64,000 nt of DNA from Acidobacteria bacterium Ga0077551 (GTDB taxonomy: Bacteria; Pseudomonadota; Alphaproteobacteria; Caulobacterales; Hyphomonadaceae). Numbering within the stretch: the stretch's first letter is position 1; each line of letters starts with the position of its first letter. A model generated the notes under the pieces. The model was given only the letters and a program-made list of their open reading frames with translations. It searched no databases and had not been told where the DNA came from. Below are positions 34,923 through 43,339 of the stretch, piece by piece. Location of the stretch: assembly GCA_001464545.1 (NCBI GenBank), contig LNFC01000018.1, forward strand, positions 1 through 64,000, given 5' to 3'. A program made the position numbers and the translations under genes.

Positions 34923-36608
34923 TTAGGCCGTGCGGCTCTCGTTCCGGGATGGAGCCGCAGCCGCCAGCCGGCCAAGATGCCCGGCAAGGCGCACGGCGAG
35001 AACTGAAATCAGGTATGTGGGATTGGCGTAGCTTCCGGTCGGGAACAATCCGGCACCGGCCACATATAGGTTCTCTGTTCCGTGCACACGGCAATCGGCA
35101 TCGGTGACGCTGGTCTTCGGGTCGCGACCCATGCGCAAACCGCCGATATGGTGGTAGCTGCTGGAACTGATGACGCGCAGCGTGCCCTCAGGGCGCGCAT
35201 GGTCTATCCGGCCGATCCCTGAGGCGAGCACGGCGGCTTCGAATACTTCCTGGGCGGCGATGGTTTTCATCTGGTCGGCCTCATGCCAGCGCCAGTCGAG
35301 CGTCACCCTGTTCTGGCCGAGGGAGTCCTTCTCCGGGCTCGGGAGAATCCGGTTGCCGGCATGCGGCGCCTGCTCCGCCATCTGCACCACTTCGAAAACG
35401 GAGTATTGCCGCACCGCCCGTGCGTTCTGCGACCATCCGCCCTTGCGCATGCTGGACCAGGGCATGAGCGCGCGCTGGATGACATGATTGGCGAGCAGGT
35501 CCGTGCCGGCCAGCGCGTTGCGGATGTCGGTGAGGCGCGGCAGCTTCCCGTTTTCCATCCGGGTGCGGATGGCCATGGCGCCTTCCGACGCCGCATAGGC
35601 GCGCTCGTCCATCTCTCCGCCCCACTGGTAGGAGGGGTCGCGCGGAAAAAGCTGGCTTGAAAGGCCCAGAACGCCGCCCTTCCGGACACGCGCGTCCGAC
35701 ACGCAAAGATGCACCATGGCGGGCGCCGGATCCTCCGGGCGGATGTCATAGCGCCGGAGTTCGCCGATGAGCGACGCGCTGGAGGGGTAGAACACGCCGC
35801 CATGAACCGCGGGATGATCCATGAAGTAGCGGCCCAGCACATCCTGCGCATTGCCCGGGGCATGCCCGTTCGGCATGCGGGACGCGAACAGCAGCTTGCA
35901 GGCGTTGAACGCCCCGGCGGCGACCACGAACCGCCCCGCCTGGACCCTGAACCCGTGACCCGGACGGGTGACGATGCGCGCGCCAATCACACGTGCACCC
36001 TCGAACTGCAGGTCTGTCGCCACGGCGTTCAGCAGAACTGAGACGTTCGCAGAGGCGGCGAGTATGGCCCGCGCTTTGACCGTGAGCGTATCGGCGACAG
36101 GAAACTGGAAAGCCGCATTCGAGACATCGGCGCCGAGGTCCAGAAGCCGGTATTGAACGCCATGCTGCTCTGATGGCGTAAAGCCATCAGGCGCAATGTT
36201 CCAATGCTCGCTTGCGCGCCGGGCTGCGCTGTCGAGATCGCCTGCCTGAAGTGGCCAGGCTTCGCTCCCGGTCTCGGAGCGGCTCTCAAAATCGACATCG
36301 CGGAACCTGGCGAACCGGACGCGTATCGGAGACCGCGGCGTCCGAAGGTTCCAGGCACTTGCGTTGCCGCCAAAGCGCTGCGTGTTCGCCGTCTGGCGGA
36401 CGGTGCCATACTGGAAGCCGCTGGCGAGCTGCGAGAGATCGTTGCGCTCTGGCACCTCGTCAAAACGGCCAGCTTCCAGCAACAGCACCTTGAGACCCTT
36501 GCCGTTCAGCTCAAGCGCAAGCGTCAGCCCGGCGGGGCCCGCACCGATGATACAAATGTCGGCGTTAACGACAGATTCGTCGTCAACTTGAAGTGCATCC
36601 GCGAACAT
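34923..36608 (-). CDS. GMC family FAD-dependent oxidoreductase
   Basis: Flavoenzyme of the glucose-methanol-choline oxidoreductase family, which oxidises alcohol groups. Seen: 561 residues with an N-terminal FAD-binding motif DICIIGAGPAGLTLALEL followed by LLLEAGRFDE, RFGGNASAWN in the cofactor loop, and the C-terminal active-site region SSSYHHIGGLRMG...DCRVHGTENLYVAGAGLFPTGSYANPTYLISVLA. No signal peptide is evident. It resembles bacterial GMC enzymes found near polysaccharide genes (weak recollection). It stands alone, convergent with the SLC13 permease, and its substrate is unknown. Confidence 0.88.
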   Translation of the reverse strand: MFADALQVDDESVVNADICIIGAGPAGLTLALELNGKGLKVLLLEAGRFDEVPERNDLSQLASGFQYGTVRQTANTQRFGGNASAWNLRTPRSPIRVRFARFRDVDFESRSETGSEAWPLQAGDLDSAARRASEHWNIAPDGFTPSEQHGVQYRLLDLGADVSNAAFQFPVADTLTVKARAILAASANVSVLLNAVATDLQFEGARVIGARIVTRPGHGFRVQAGRFVVAAGAFNACKLLFASRMPNGHAPGNAQDVLGRYFMDHPAVHGGVFYPSSASLIGELRRYDIRPEDPAPAMVHLCVSDARVRKGGVLGLSSQLFPRDPSYQWGGEMDERAYAASEGAMAIRTRMENGKLPRLTDIRNALAGTDLLANHVIQRALMPWSSMRKGGWSQNARAVRQYSVFEVVQMAEQAPHAGNRILPSPEKDSLGQNRVTLDWRWHEADQMKTIAAQEVFEAAVLASGIGRIDHARPEGTLRVISSSSYHHIGGLRMGRDPKTSVTDADCRVHGTENLYVAGAGLFPTGSYANPTYLISVLAVRLAGHLGRLAAAAPSRNESRTA

Positions 36609-36684
36609 CAGCTCCCCACAGCCAGCAGGGATCGCAGGTTTGCAAATACCCTGCCATCGGGCCAGGCTGCCGAGATATGTCTGT

Positions 36685-36715
36685 CACACCGCATCAAGGG
36701 CCTTGATGCGGTGTG
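36685..36715. terminator. Perfect 15-base inverted repeat after the enoyl-CoA hydratase gene
   Basis: CACACCGCATCAAGG and its exact complement CCTTGATGCGGTGTG are separated by a single G. Read leftward, this follows the enoyl-CoA hydratase stop and precedes the GMC gene, so it can fold into a very stable hairpin ending the hydratase transcript. There is no T-run, so a protein-binding palindrome is an alternative. Confidence 0.6.
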
Positions 36716-36727
36716 TCGCCGTCCGGA

Positions 36728-37492
36728 TTACTTGCCTTTCCAGACCGGCGCGCGTTTCTCGATGAAGGCTTTTGGGCCTTCGCGGTAGTCTTCGGTGTTG
36801 ATGATGCTGGCAAACGCGGTGCCCGAGGCTTTCCAGAGCTCGTCATCGGTTTTCGAGGTCGCGTCGATGGCCACCGCGCGGCTCGCTGCCACTGCCAGCG
36901 GCGCGTTGGCCGTGATCCGTGCGGCGAGCTTCAGCGCCTCGTCCATCACCTGCGCTTCCGGCACAACCTTGTTGACCATGCCCAGCTCGTACGCGCGCTG
37001 CGAAGACAGCGGGTCACCCGTCAGGATTACTTCCAGCGCGACCGACTTGCCGATCACGCGGGGCAGGCGGAACAGGCCGCCGGCGCCTGCCACCAGCGAG
37101 CGCTTCACTTCCGGCAGGCCGAAATTCGTGTCGTCCGCTGCGATGATCATGTCGCAGGAGAGCGCCACTTCGGTACCGCCCGCCAGCGCCGAACCGGTGA
37201 TCGCCGCGATCAGCGGCTTGGTGCGCTCGCGCCGGGCAATACCGGCAAAGCCGCCCTTCTTGGTGGAGAGGGCGCCGCCATTGCCGGCGGAAATTTCTTT
37301 CAGGTCCGCGCCCGCGCAGAACGCCTTGCCGACGGCGGTCAGGATGCCGACCCAGACTTCCGGGTCCGATTCCATCTGGTCGAGCGCCGCTTCCATCGTC
37401 GCGGCCATCTCGCCATTGATGGCGTTGCGCGCTTCCGGACGGTTCATGGTGATGATCGCGACATTACCTTTTTTGACGTACTCGACGGGCAT
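36728..37492 (-). CDS. Enoyl-CoA hydratase/isomerase family protein (crotonase)
   Basis: Hydrates 2-enoyl-CoA in fatty-acid or related acyl-CoA breakdown. Seen: 254 residues, the oxyanion-hole segments AFCAGADLKEI and ALAGGTEVALSCDMIIAADDTNFGLPEVKRSLVAGAGGLFRLPR, the latter with the two usual acidic positions near the active site. It is divergent from two acyl-CoA dehydrogenase genes, so these three probably serve one acyl-CoA pathway. Confidence 0.92.
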   Translation of the reverse strand: MPVEYVKKGNVAIITMNRPEARNAINGEMAATMEAALDQMESDPEVWVGILTAVGKAFCAGADLKEISAGNGGALSTKKGGFAGIARRERTKPLIAAITGSALAGGTEVALSCDMIIAADDTNFGLPEVKRSLVAGAGGLFRLPRVIGKSVALEVILTGDPLSSQRAYELGMVNKVVPEAQVMDEALKLAARITANAPLAVAASRAVAIDATSKTDDELWKASGTAFASIINTEDYREGPKAFIEKRAPVWKGK

Positions 37493-37600
37493 GGGGCATT
37501 CCTCCTCAGGGGTTTCTTTGAACAGAGCTAAGAGCCCTTACGCAACGTCGCGCAAGCACCCCTCTTGCCGGACGCAGGGTCAGGGGTTTCAAATGCAGGC

Positions 37601-38794
37601 ATGAAACTCGACCTTGATCCCGAATACGAAGCCTTTCGCGCCGAAGTCTCCGACACGCTTGCGAAAAACCGCCACCTGGCCCCCACGTCCGAGGACAAGG
37701 GCTACAAGAACGCCCGGCGCATCGCCTGGCAGAAGCTGCTGATCGAGCACGGCCTCGCCGCGCGAACGATCCCTAAGGCCTATGGCGGCTATGGCGGCGA
37801 ACCGGACATCCTGAAGGCGCGCATCATTGCTGAGGAATTCGCCCGCACCCGCACGCCAGGGCCGATGGCGGGGCAGGGCATCTCGATGCTCGTGCCGACG
37901 CTGCTGGAGCTCGGCACCGAGGCGCAGAAACAGGCCTATATCCGTCCGACCATCGAAGGCGAGATGATCTGGTGCCAGGGCTATTCCGAACCCGGCGCAG
38001 GATCAGACCTCGCCGCGCTGCGCACCTCGGCGGTGGAAGACGGTGATCACTACGTGATCAATGGCTCCAAGATCTGGACCTCGACCGCCAAGCAGGCCGA
38101 CATGATCTTCTGCCTGGTCCGCACGGACCCTGCCGCGAAGAAGCACGAGGGCATCACCTACATCACCTTCCCGATGTCGACGCCCGGCATCGAGGTGCGC
38201 CCGCTGGTCGACATGACCGGCAGCGCGAACTTCAACGAAGTCTTCTTCACGAACGTCCGTGTACCGAAGAGCGGCGTGATCGCGAAGCCGAATGTCGGCT
38301 GGCAAGTCGCCAACGCCACGCTGACCCACGAGCGCGGCATGCTCGGCGATCCGAACGCCACCAAGGCGCGCTTCCTCGAACTCGTCACGCTGATGAAGGA
38401 CGAGAGCGTCAACGGCCAGCGCCTGATCGACAATCCGTTGTTGCGCGACCGGCTGATGAAACTGCAGTCGGAAGTCTATGCCATGCAGGCAAACGGCCTG
38501 CGCATCACCACCAGCCGCCTGAAGGGCGAGCCGGCGGGCCTCGCCGGCCTGATCGTCAAGCTGAACGGCTGCGATCTCAACCACGAGATCGCCCGCCTCG
38601 CCATCGACGCGCTCGGCGAACTCGGCATCCTCTATGAGGACGGCGAACACCTGCGCGCCGACGGCAGCTGGCAGTGGCGCTACATGTACGACCTCGGCCT
38701 GATCATCGGCGGCGGCACCGCCCAGATCCAGAAGAACATCATCGCGGAACGCGGCCTCGACATGCCGCGCGAACCCAAGCTGGCGAAGGCGTAA
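37601..38794 (+). CDS. Acyl-CoA dehydrogenase family protein, first of a pair
   Basis: FAD-dependent acyl-CoA dehydrogenase, 397 residues from ATG 37601 (MKLDLDPEYEAF). Seen: WCQGYSEPGAGSDLAALRT (the FAD and substrate loop), YVINGSKIWTSTAKQADMIFCLVRTD, and a C-terminal GGGTAQIQKNIIAERGLDMPRE ending typical of the family. It is followed after only 5 bases by a second, shorter acyl-CoA dehydrogenase gene. This paired layout is known for heterotetrameric dehydrogenases of steroid side-chain and related bulky acyl-CoAs (ChsE-type), so the two may form one enzyme (inference). Confidence 0.9.
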   Translation: MKLDLDPEYEAFRAEVSDTLAKNRHLAPTSEDKGYKNARRIAWQKLLIEHGLAARTIPKAYGGYGGEPDILKARIIAEEFARTRTPGPMAGQGISMLVPTLLELGTEAQKQAYIRPTIEGEMIWCQGYSEPGAGSDLAALRTSAVEDGDHYVINGSKIWTSTAKQADMIFCLVRTDPAAKKHEGITYITFPMSTPGIEVRPLVDMTGSANFNEVFFTNVRVPKSGVIAKPNVGWQVANATLTHERGMLGDPNATKARFLELVTLMKDESVNGQRLIDNPLLRDRLMKLQSEVYAMQANGLRITTSRLKGEPAGLAGLIVKLNGCDLNHEIARLAIDALGELGILYEDGEHLRADGSWQWRYMYDLGLIIGGGTAQIQKNIIAERGLDMPREPKLAKA

Positions 38795-38799
38795 GGCAC

Positions 38800-39843
38800 A
38801 TGGAATTTGCACTCTCCGAAGACCAGCGCCTCCTTCAGGACAGCCTCAAGGGCGTCCTCGCCGGCGCCGCCTCACTCGACCAGATCCGCAAGATTGCCGT
38901 GGGCGATGCCGAAGCTTCCAGCGCACTGGAAACCGCACTTGCCGATTTCGGCCTCGCCTCCCTGCTCGTGCCGGAAGACGCCGGCGGGCTCGGTCTCGGC
39001 CTGCTCGACGCCTGCCTCGTGCAGGAAGCCCTCGGCTACCACATCGCCCCCTCAGGCTTCCTCGTGGGCGCCCTCGCGGCAACCGCCTTGGGATCGTACC
39101 CTGACCTGCTGAATCTGATCGCGGCCGGCGAGGCAAGGTTCGGGCTGGCGGCGACGGAGATGACCTCCCGGCGGGATGGGGCAGGGGTGTCCCTCGCGAA
39201 GGGAAAGCTCTCGGGCAAGTCGCTGCTGGCGATGAATGTCGAAGGCGCCACGCACCTGCTCGTAGCCGATAATGACGCGCACCTGCATGTCGTCGAAGCG
39301 ATAAAAGATGTCGTCCAGATGAGAACGATTGATAAAACGCGTGCATTCCATGAGGTGAAATTTGCGGGTTCGAAGCCCGTTGCGTCGCCGGAAACCGGTG
39401 ACCGCTTCCTCGCTGTCGCCCGCCTCCTGATCGCCGCAGACACCCTCGGCGCCGCGCAGGCGATGATCGACAGGGCGGTCGCCTACGCCGCCGAACGCCA
39501 ACAATTCGGCCGCGTCATCGGCTCGTTCCAGGCGGTCAAACACATGTGCGCCGAAATGGCCGCCAAGCTCGAACCCGGCCGCGCATTGATCTGGCACGCC
39601 GCCCACGCGCTCGACATCGGCGACCCCGAAGGCCCCGTCATGGCGAACCTTGCGAAGTCCTACGTGGCGGAGGCCGGAACCTTCATCGCCCGCACCTCGA
39701 CCGAAGTGCACGGCGGCATGGGTTTCACCGATCTCGTCGGCCTGCACTACTGGTACAAGCGCATCGGCGTGAACCGCCAACTCTTCGGATCGCCCGAACA
39801 GGCACGCGAGACAGCCGCCGAATTGCAGGGTTTGCTGGCGTAA
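38800..39843 (+). CDS. Acyl-CoA dehydrogenase family protein, second of a pair
   Basis: 347 residues from ATG 38800 (MEFALSEDQRLLQDSLKGVL). Seen: acyl-CoA dehydrogenase N-terminal and C-terminal domains, AYAAERQQFGRVIGSFQAVKHMCAEMAAKLE, and VHGGMGFTDLVGLHYWYKRIGVNRQLFG near the end. The middle domain is degenerate, lacking the clear WxT/S FAD motif seen in its partner. That shortening is typical of one subunit in alpha2beta2 acyl-CoA dehydrogenases. It follows its partner after 5 bases. Confidence 0.88.
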   Translation: MEFALSEDQRLLQDSLKGVLAGAASLDQIRKIAVGDAEASSALETALADFGLASLLVPEDAGGLGLGLLDACLVQEALGYHIAPSGFLVGALAATALGSYPDLLNLIAAGEARFGLAATEMTSRRDGAGVSLAKGKLSGKSLLAMNVEGATHLLVADNDAHLHVVEAIKDVVQMRTIDKTRAFHEVKFAGSKPVASPETGDRFLAVARLLIAADTLGAAQAMIDRAVAYAAERQQFGRVIGSFQAVKHMCAEMAAKLEPGRALIWHAAHALDIGDPEGPVMANLAKSYVAEAGTFIARTSTEVHGGMGFTDLVGLHYWYKRIGVNRQLFGSPEQARETAAELQGLLA

Positions 39844-39946
39844 AAGCCCACACAACTTGTCCGCGAGTTTAGTATTGATGAGTATCTGAACGTGTGAGAT
39901 TGTTTCCGCGATATGCACACCTTGGTCGTGCTCGCGGAGACCTTTG

Positions 39947-40501
39947 ATGACTGAAGTCCGGATCGATTATGTAGGCCTTGCCCGGCGCGCGGCGGAGTTT
40001 GAATTCCGGCGCGCAAGCTACGCCGAACTCCATGCTGGACTTGCACTCGCCGAGAAGTTGACCGGGCAAGCGATGGCCACCCCCGCCTCTATCCACTGGA
40101 TCGACGGCCTCACCGGCATGGCCGGCTGGGTCACCGGCGATCCCGTCGACGGCGTCTTCATCACCGTACCCCTGAGCACCGAAGGCGTCGCAGCCGTGCG
40201 CGATGGCAGCTTCGTCCCCGCCTGGCCCTCGCTCGCCCATATCTGCTGCAAGGACGAGGCCTGCGGCGGCGTCTATATCGGCGTCTATGCAGGCGCGACG
40301 AAGGAATCCCGGCGGCGCGTGATGATGGCGGCGGGGATCACGCGGATGGAGTTCTTCGCGCTGGTGCCGTGCTTTGCGCGCGGGGCAACGGAAGACGGCA
40401 AGCGCTCGATGGCTTCGCTCGGATTCCACGCCCTCGAAGGCGGATTGCCGGACCTCTGGGGCCAGGACCCGCTGCCGGTCTCGCAGGAGCAGGCCGCATG
40501 A
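39947..40501 (+). CDS. Hypothetical protein with a possible GNAT-like fold, coupled to the next gene
   Basis: Not firmly recognised. Seen: 184 residues, a central cysteine-rich segment SLAHICCKDEACGGVYIGVYAG, and a C-terminal part reading TRMEFFALVPCFARGATEDGKRSMASLGFHALEGG, which resembles the last strands of an acetyltransferase (a LGF near the end). No signal peptide or membrane helix. The gene ends ATGA, overlapping the start of a FeeM/AHL-synthase-like acyltransferase gene, so both products are probably made in fixed ratio and may work together. Confidence 0.75.
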   Translation: MTEVRIDYVGLARRAAEFEFRRASYAELHAGLALAEKLTGQAMATPASIHWIDGLTGMAGWVTGDPVDGVFITVPLSTEGVAAVRDGSFVPAWPSLAHICCKDEACGGVYIGVYAGATKESRRRVMMAAGITRMEFFALVPCFARGATEDGKRSMASLGFHALEGGLPDLWGQDPLPVSQEQAA

Positions 40502-41118
40502 GACCGCGCCCGGACTTTGGCGAGCTGTCGCTGACACGGCCGCTGGAGCCTTCGATGCTCGCGCGGTTTTCGGCCGGGCCTGTGCGCACGTTGGAGGAAT
40601 ACCAGCAGGCGATGACCCTGCGCGCCGCGGTCTACATGGCCGAGCAGGACTGTCCGTATGAGGAAGAGTATGACGGGAACGACTTTTCCGGCACCCACAT
40701 CCTCGTGCGCGAGGGGACGCGCCCCGCAGGCACCTGCCGGGTGCGCTGGTTCGCCGATTTCGCCAAGATAGAGCGCTCGACCATCATCCCTGCCTACCGC
40801 GGCACCCCGGCGCTGCGCGTACTTATGGCGGAGACCTGCGAGGTGATCTCGCGCAAGGGCTACCGGGTCGCACTGGCGCAGATCCAGTCCCGGCTATGGC
40901 CGGTCTGGAGCCGCGTGTTCCGCTGCCAGGTGGTGACCGGCCGGCCGCATTTCGCGTTCTCGGATTTTGACTATTGCGAGATGGAAATCCCGATCGCCCC
41001 GCACCCGCAGGCGCTGACCATCCGGGCGGACCCCTTGCAGATCATCCGGCCGGAAGGGGACTGGGACCAGCCGGGCGTGCTGGACCGGTCGGCCAGCCGG
41101 CCTGCCGAGGCGGCCTGA
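40498..41118 (+). CDS. GNAT-superfamily acyltransferase, FeeM/AHL-synthase-like
   Basis: 206 residues from the ATG at 40498 that overlaps the upstream stop codon. Seen: the pattern LRAAVYMAEQDCPYEEEYDGNDFSGTHILV, then AGTCRVRWFADFAKIERS and RGTPALRVLMAETCEVISRKGYR, and FSDFDYCEMEIPI. The R..VY..E..(D/E)EYD..D..THIL frame is that of N-acyl amino acid and acyl-homoserine-lactone synthases, which use acyl donors, so the product may be an acylated small molecule (inference). No luxR-type gene is in this window. The disordered C-terminal tail ends in PAEAA. Confidence 0.8.
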   Translation: MRPRPDFGELSLTRPLEPSMLARFSAGPVRTLEEYQQAMTLRAAVYMAEQDCPYEEEYDGNDFSGTHILVREGTRPAGTCRVRWFADFAKIERSTIIPAYRGTPALRVLMAETCEVISRKGYRVALAQIQSRLWPVWSRVFRCQVVTGRPHFAFSDFDYCEMEIPIAPHPQALTIRADPLQIIRPEGDWDQPGVLDRSASRPAEAA

Positions 41119-41234
41119 CACCGGGAACAATGAACCCGGCTGACCGCTTGTTTTTCGCCGCGAGCCGCGCCACTAACAACGTTGTCGCCCGGTCTTGGTG
41201 CGGCCTAGCGTTCCCCGGCTTTCAGGACCCGCCC

Positions 41235-41870
41235 ATGTCCGTCAACCTGCTGAAACTCGATACCGCCGCGCGCAAGGCGCCAGTCGTGCCCGTAATCGTT
41301 GTGGACTCCGCGCGCCAGGCCGCGCCGCTGGCCCGCACGCTGGTGAAGGCGGGGATAACCATCGCGGAAGTTACGCTGCGCACGCCCGCAGGCCTTGAGG
41401 CGATTGCCGCGATGCGGGCCGAAGCGCCGGAATTGCTGGTTGGCGCGGGCACCGTGTTGACCGGGCAGGACGCCGACGCGGCGTTGAAAGCCGGAGCGGA
41501 ATTCCTGGTCTCGCCGGGCATGTCGCCCGGCCTGCGCGATGCGCTGCGCGGGCGGGAACACGTGATGATTCCGGGCATTGCGACCGCCAGCGAGGGGATG
41601 GCGCGGCACGAAGAGGGCTTTGCCCGGTTGAAGCTGTTTCCGGCGGCTATCGCGGGCGGGGCGCCGGCGCTGAAGGCGCTGGCTGGACCTTTGCCGCACC
41701 TGCGGTTCATGCCGACCGGCGGCATCGGCGAGGGCGAGGTGAAGACCTATCTGAGCCTGCCCAACGTGTTCGCCATCGGCGGATCCTGGATCGCCAGCCA
41801 GTCCGACATTGCGGCCGGAAACTGGGGCCGGATCGACGAAATCGCGCGCCGATTGCTGGCGCTGGCATAG
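41235..41870 (+). CDS. eda: 2-keto-3-deoxy-6-phosphogluconate (KDPG) aldolase
   Basis: Splits KDPG into pyruvate and glyceraldehyde-3-phosphate in the Entner-Doudoroff pathway. Seen: 211 residues from ATG 41235, the general acid/base E45 in AEVTLRT, GAGTVLT, the Schiff-base lysine K133 in LKLFPA, and the phosphate-binding MPTGGI. No edd or zwf lies beside it. It sits just before the polysaccharide genes but need not be part of that transcript. Confidence 0.93.
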   Translation: MSVNLLKLDTAARKAPVVPVIVVDSARQAAPLARTLVKAGITIAEVTLRTPAGLEAIAAMRAEAPELLVGAGTVLTGQDADAALKAGAEFLVSPGMSPGLRDALRGREHVMIPGIATASEGMARHEEGFARLKLFPAAIAGGAPALKALAGPLPHLRFMPTGGIGEGEVKTYLSLPNVFAIGGSWIASQSDIAAGNWGRIDEIARRLLALA

Positions 41871-41896
41871 CCAATGCACCAATCCTTAAGGGCGGC

Positions 41897-41916
41897 GCCG
41901 GATATCCCGATCCGGC
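41897..41916. terminator. Inverted repeat between eda and rfbF
   Basis: GCCGGAT-ATCCCG-ATCCGGC, a perfect 7-base stem within a wider GC-rich dyad. It follows the eda stop by 26 bases. No T-run; it may still mark the eda transcript end. Confidence 0.4.
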
Positions 41917-41946
41917 ACGCGCCGCAGCCATGGGGATGGACAAAGC

Positions 41947-42723
41947 ATGAAGGCAGTCATTTTTGCAGGCGGTTTCGGTACGCGCCTGAGCGAGGAAACG
42001 GCCCTGCGGCCGAAGCCGATGGTCGAAATCGCCGACCGTCCGATCCTGCACCACATCATGGAAATGTATGCCGCGCACGGGATCAACGAATTCGTCGTGC
42101 TGGGCGGCTACAAGGTCGGTTTTATCAAGGATTATTTCCTTAACTATCACTGGCGCAAAAGCGACTTCACCATCGATCTGTCGAACGGCGAGATCCTCTG
42201 GTCCGACAAGCAGGCGCTGCCCTGGAAAGTCACCGTGCTGGACACCGGCGTCGACACGATGACCGGCGGCCGCCTGAAGCGGGCCCGCAAGGTGATCGGC
42301 AACGAGACCTTCTGCCTGACCTATGGCGACGGCGTGTCGGATGTCGACATCACAGCGCTGATCGAATTCCACAAGGCTTCCGGCGCCCGCGCAACCGTGA
42401 CCGCCGTCTCGCCGCCCGGCCGTTTCGGCGTCATGGGCCTTTCGAATGATACGCCCATCGTGCAGTCCTTCCGCGAGAAGGACTCCGCAGACGTTGGCCT
42501 GATCAATGGCGGCTTCTTCGTCTGCGAACCCGACGTGATCGACCTCGTGGACGGCGACGCAACCGTCTGGGAGCAGGAACCGATGAACCGGCTCGTCGAG
42601 GCAGGCCAGCTGGCCGCCTATCGCCATGCCGGCTTCTGGCAGGCCATGGATACCGTCCGTGACCGTCAGGTTCTGGAAGCGGCCTATGCCAAGGGCGCGC
42701 CCTGGCTCAAGCACGTAAAGTGA
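41947..42723 (+). CDS. rfbF: Glucose-1-phosphate cytidylyltransferase
   Basis: Makes CDP-glucose from CTP and glucose-1-phosphate, the entry to CDP-linked deoxy and branched sugars. Seen: 258 residues, the nucleotidyltransferase start VIFAGGFGTRLSEETALRPKPMVEI, EFVVLGGYKVGFIKDYFLNYHWRKSDFTIDL and TYGDGVSDVD, all characteristic of RfbF/DdhA rather than the dTTP- or UTP-using relatives. rfbC follows 4 bases later. No CDP-glucose 4,6-dehydratase gene is recognised in the window. Confidence 0.93.
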   Translation: MKAVIFAGGFGTRLSEETALRPKPMVEIADRPILHHIMEMYAAHGINEFVVLGGYKVGFIKDYFLNYHWRKSDFTIDLSNGEILWSDKQALPWKVTVLDTGVDTMTGGRLKRARKVIGNETFCLTYGDGVSDVDITALIEFHKASGARATVTAVSPPGRFGVMGLSNDTPIVQSFREKDSADVGLINGGFFVCEPDVIDLVDGDATVWEQEPMNRLVEAGQLAAYRHAGFWQAMDTVRDRQVLEAAYAKGAPWLKHVK

Positions 42724-42727
42724 TCGC

Positions 42728-43258
42728 ATGAAATTCCATCCCACCACGCTCAAGGATGCCGTGCTGATCGAACTGGAACGGCGGGGGGATGATCGCGGAT
42801 TCTTCGCGCGCACCTTCTGCGCCGACGAGTTCGCCGCGAACGGCCTGCCCACCGAATTCGTCCAGCAGAACATGTCCTACTCGGCAACCAAGGGCACGAT
42901 CCGCGGGATGCATTTCCAGCGCGCCCCGCACGCCGAGGACAAGCTGATCCGCTGCCTGCGCGGTGCGATTGTCGACATCATTCTCGACCTGCGCCCGGAC
43001 TCGCCGACCTACAAGCGGTGGGAAGCGTTCGAACTGAACGAGGAAAACAAGCGCCAGCTGCTGGTGCCCAAGGGCTTTGCCCATGGTTTCCAGACGGTCA
43101 GCGATCATGTCGAAGTCACTTACCTCGTTTCTTCGCGCTATAACGGCGCGGCGGAAGGCGGCGTTCGCTGGAACGATCCGGCCTTCGGTATTACCTGGCC
43201 ACTGGCGCCGACCGAAATGTCGGACAAGGACAAGAAGTGGGCGGATTTCGCGGACTGA
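42728..43258 (+). CDS. rfbC: dTDP-4-dehydrorhamnose 3,5-epimerase family protein
   Basis: Cupin-fold sugar-nucleotide epimerase of the RmlC family, 176 residues. Seen: DDRGFFARTFCADEF, QQNMSYSATKGTIRGMHFQ with the catalytic histidine, and QLLVPKGFAHGFQTVSD, with a tyrosine near the end of the fold. There is no rmlA, rmlB or rmlD here. Since it is coupled to rfbF (4-base gap), the likely substrate is a CDP-4-keto-6-deoxyhexose rather than the dTDP form (inference). Confidence 0.9.
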   Translation: MKFHPTTLKDAVLIELERRGDDRGFFARTFCADEFAANGLPTEFVQQNMSYSATKGTIRGMHFQRAPHAEDKLIRCLRGAIVDIILDLRPDSPTYKRWEAFELNEENKRQLLVPKGFAHGFQTVSDHVEVTYLVSSRYNGAAEGGVRWNDPAFGITWPLAPTEMSDKDKKWADFAD

Positions 43259-43290
43259 AGCGGCCTCGGATTTTGTTCAGGTTAAAAATG

Positions 43291-43325
43291 AAAAGCGCCG
43301 CTCGATTGAGCGGCGCTTTTGTTTT
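43291..43325. terminator. Bidirectional terminator between rfbC and ugd
   Basis: AAAAGCGCCGCTC/GAGCGGCGCTTTT, a perfect 13-base stem with loop GATT. A's on the left arm and T's on the right give a T-run in both directions, between two convergent genes. Confidence 0.92.
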
Positions 43326-43339
43326 GGAGTTGTTGGATA

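Noticed and set aside
39165-39205. GGCAGGGGTG-containing stretch inside the second acyl-CoA dehydrogenase, similar to the repeat at 26103
   Set aside because: The reading frame is continuous and the encoded segment fits the family, and no inverted repeat is present, so an inserted element is not supported.
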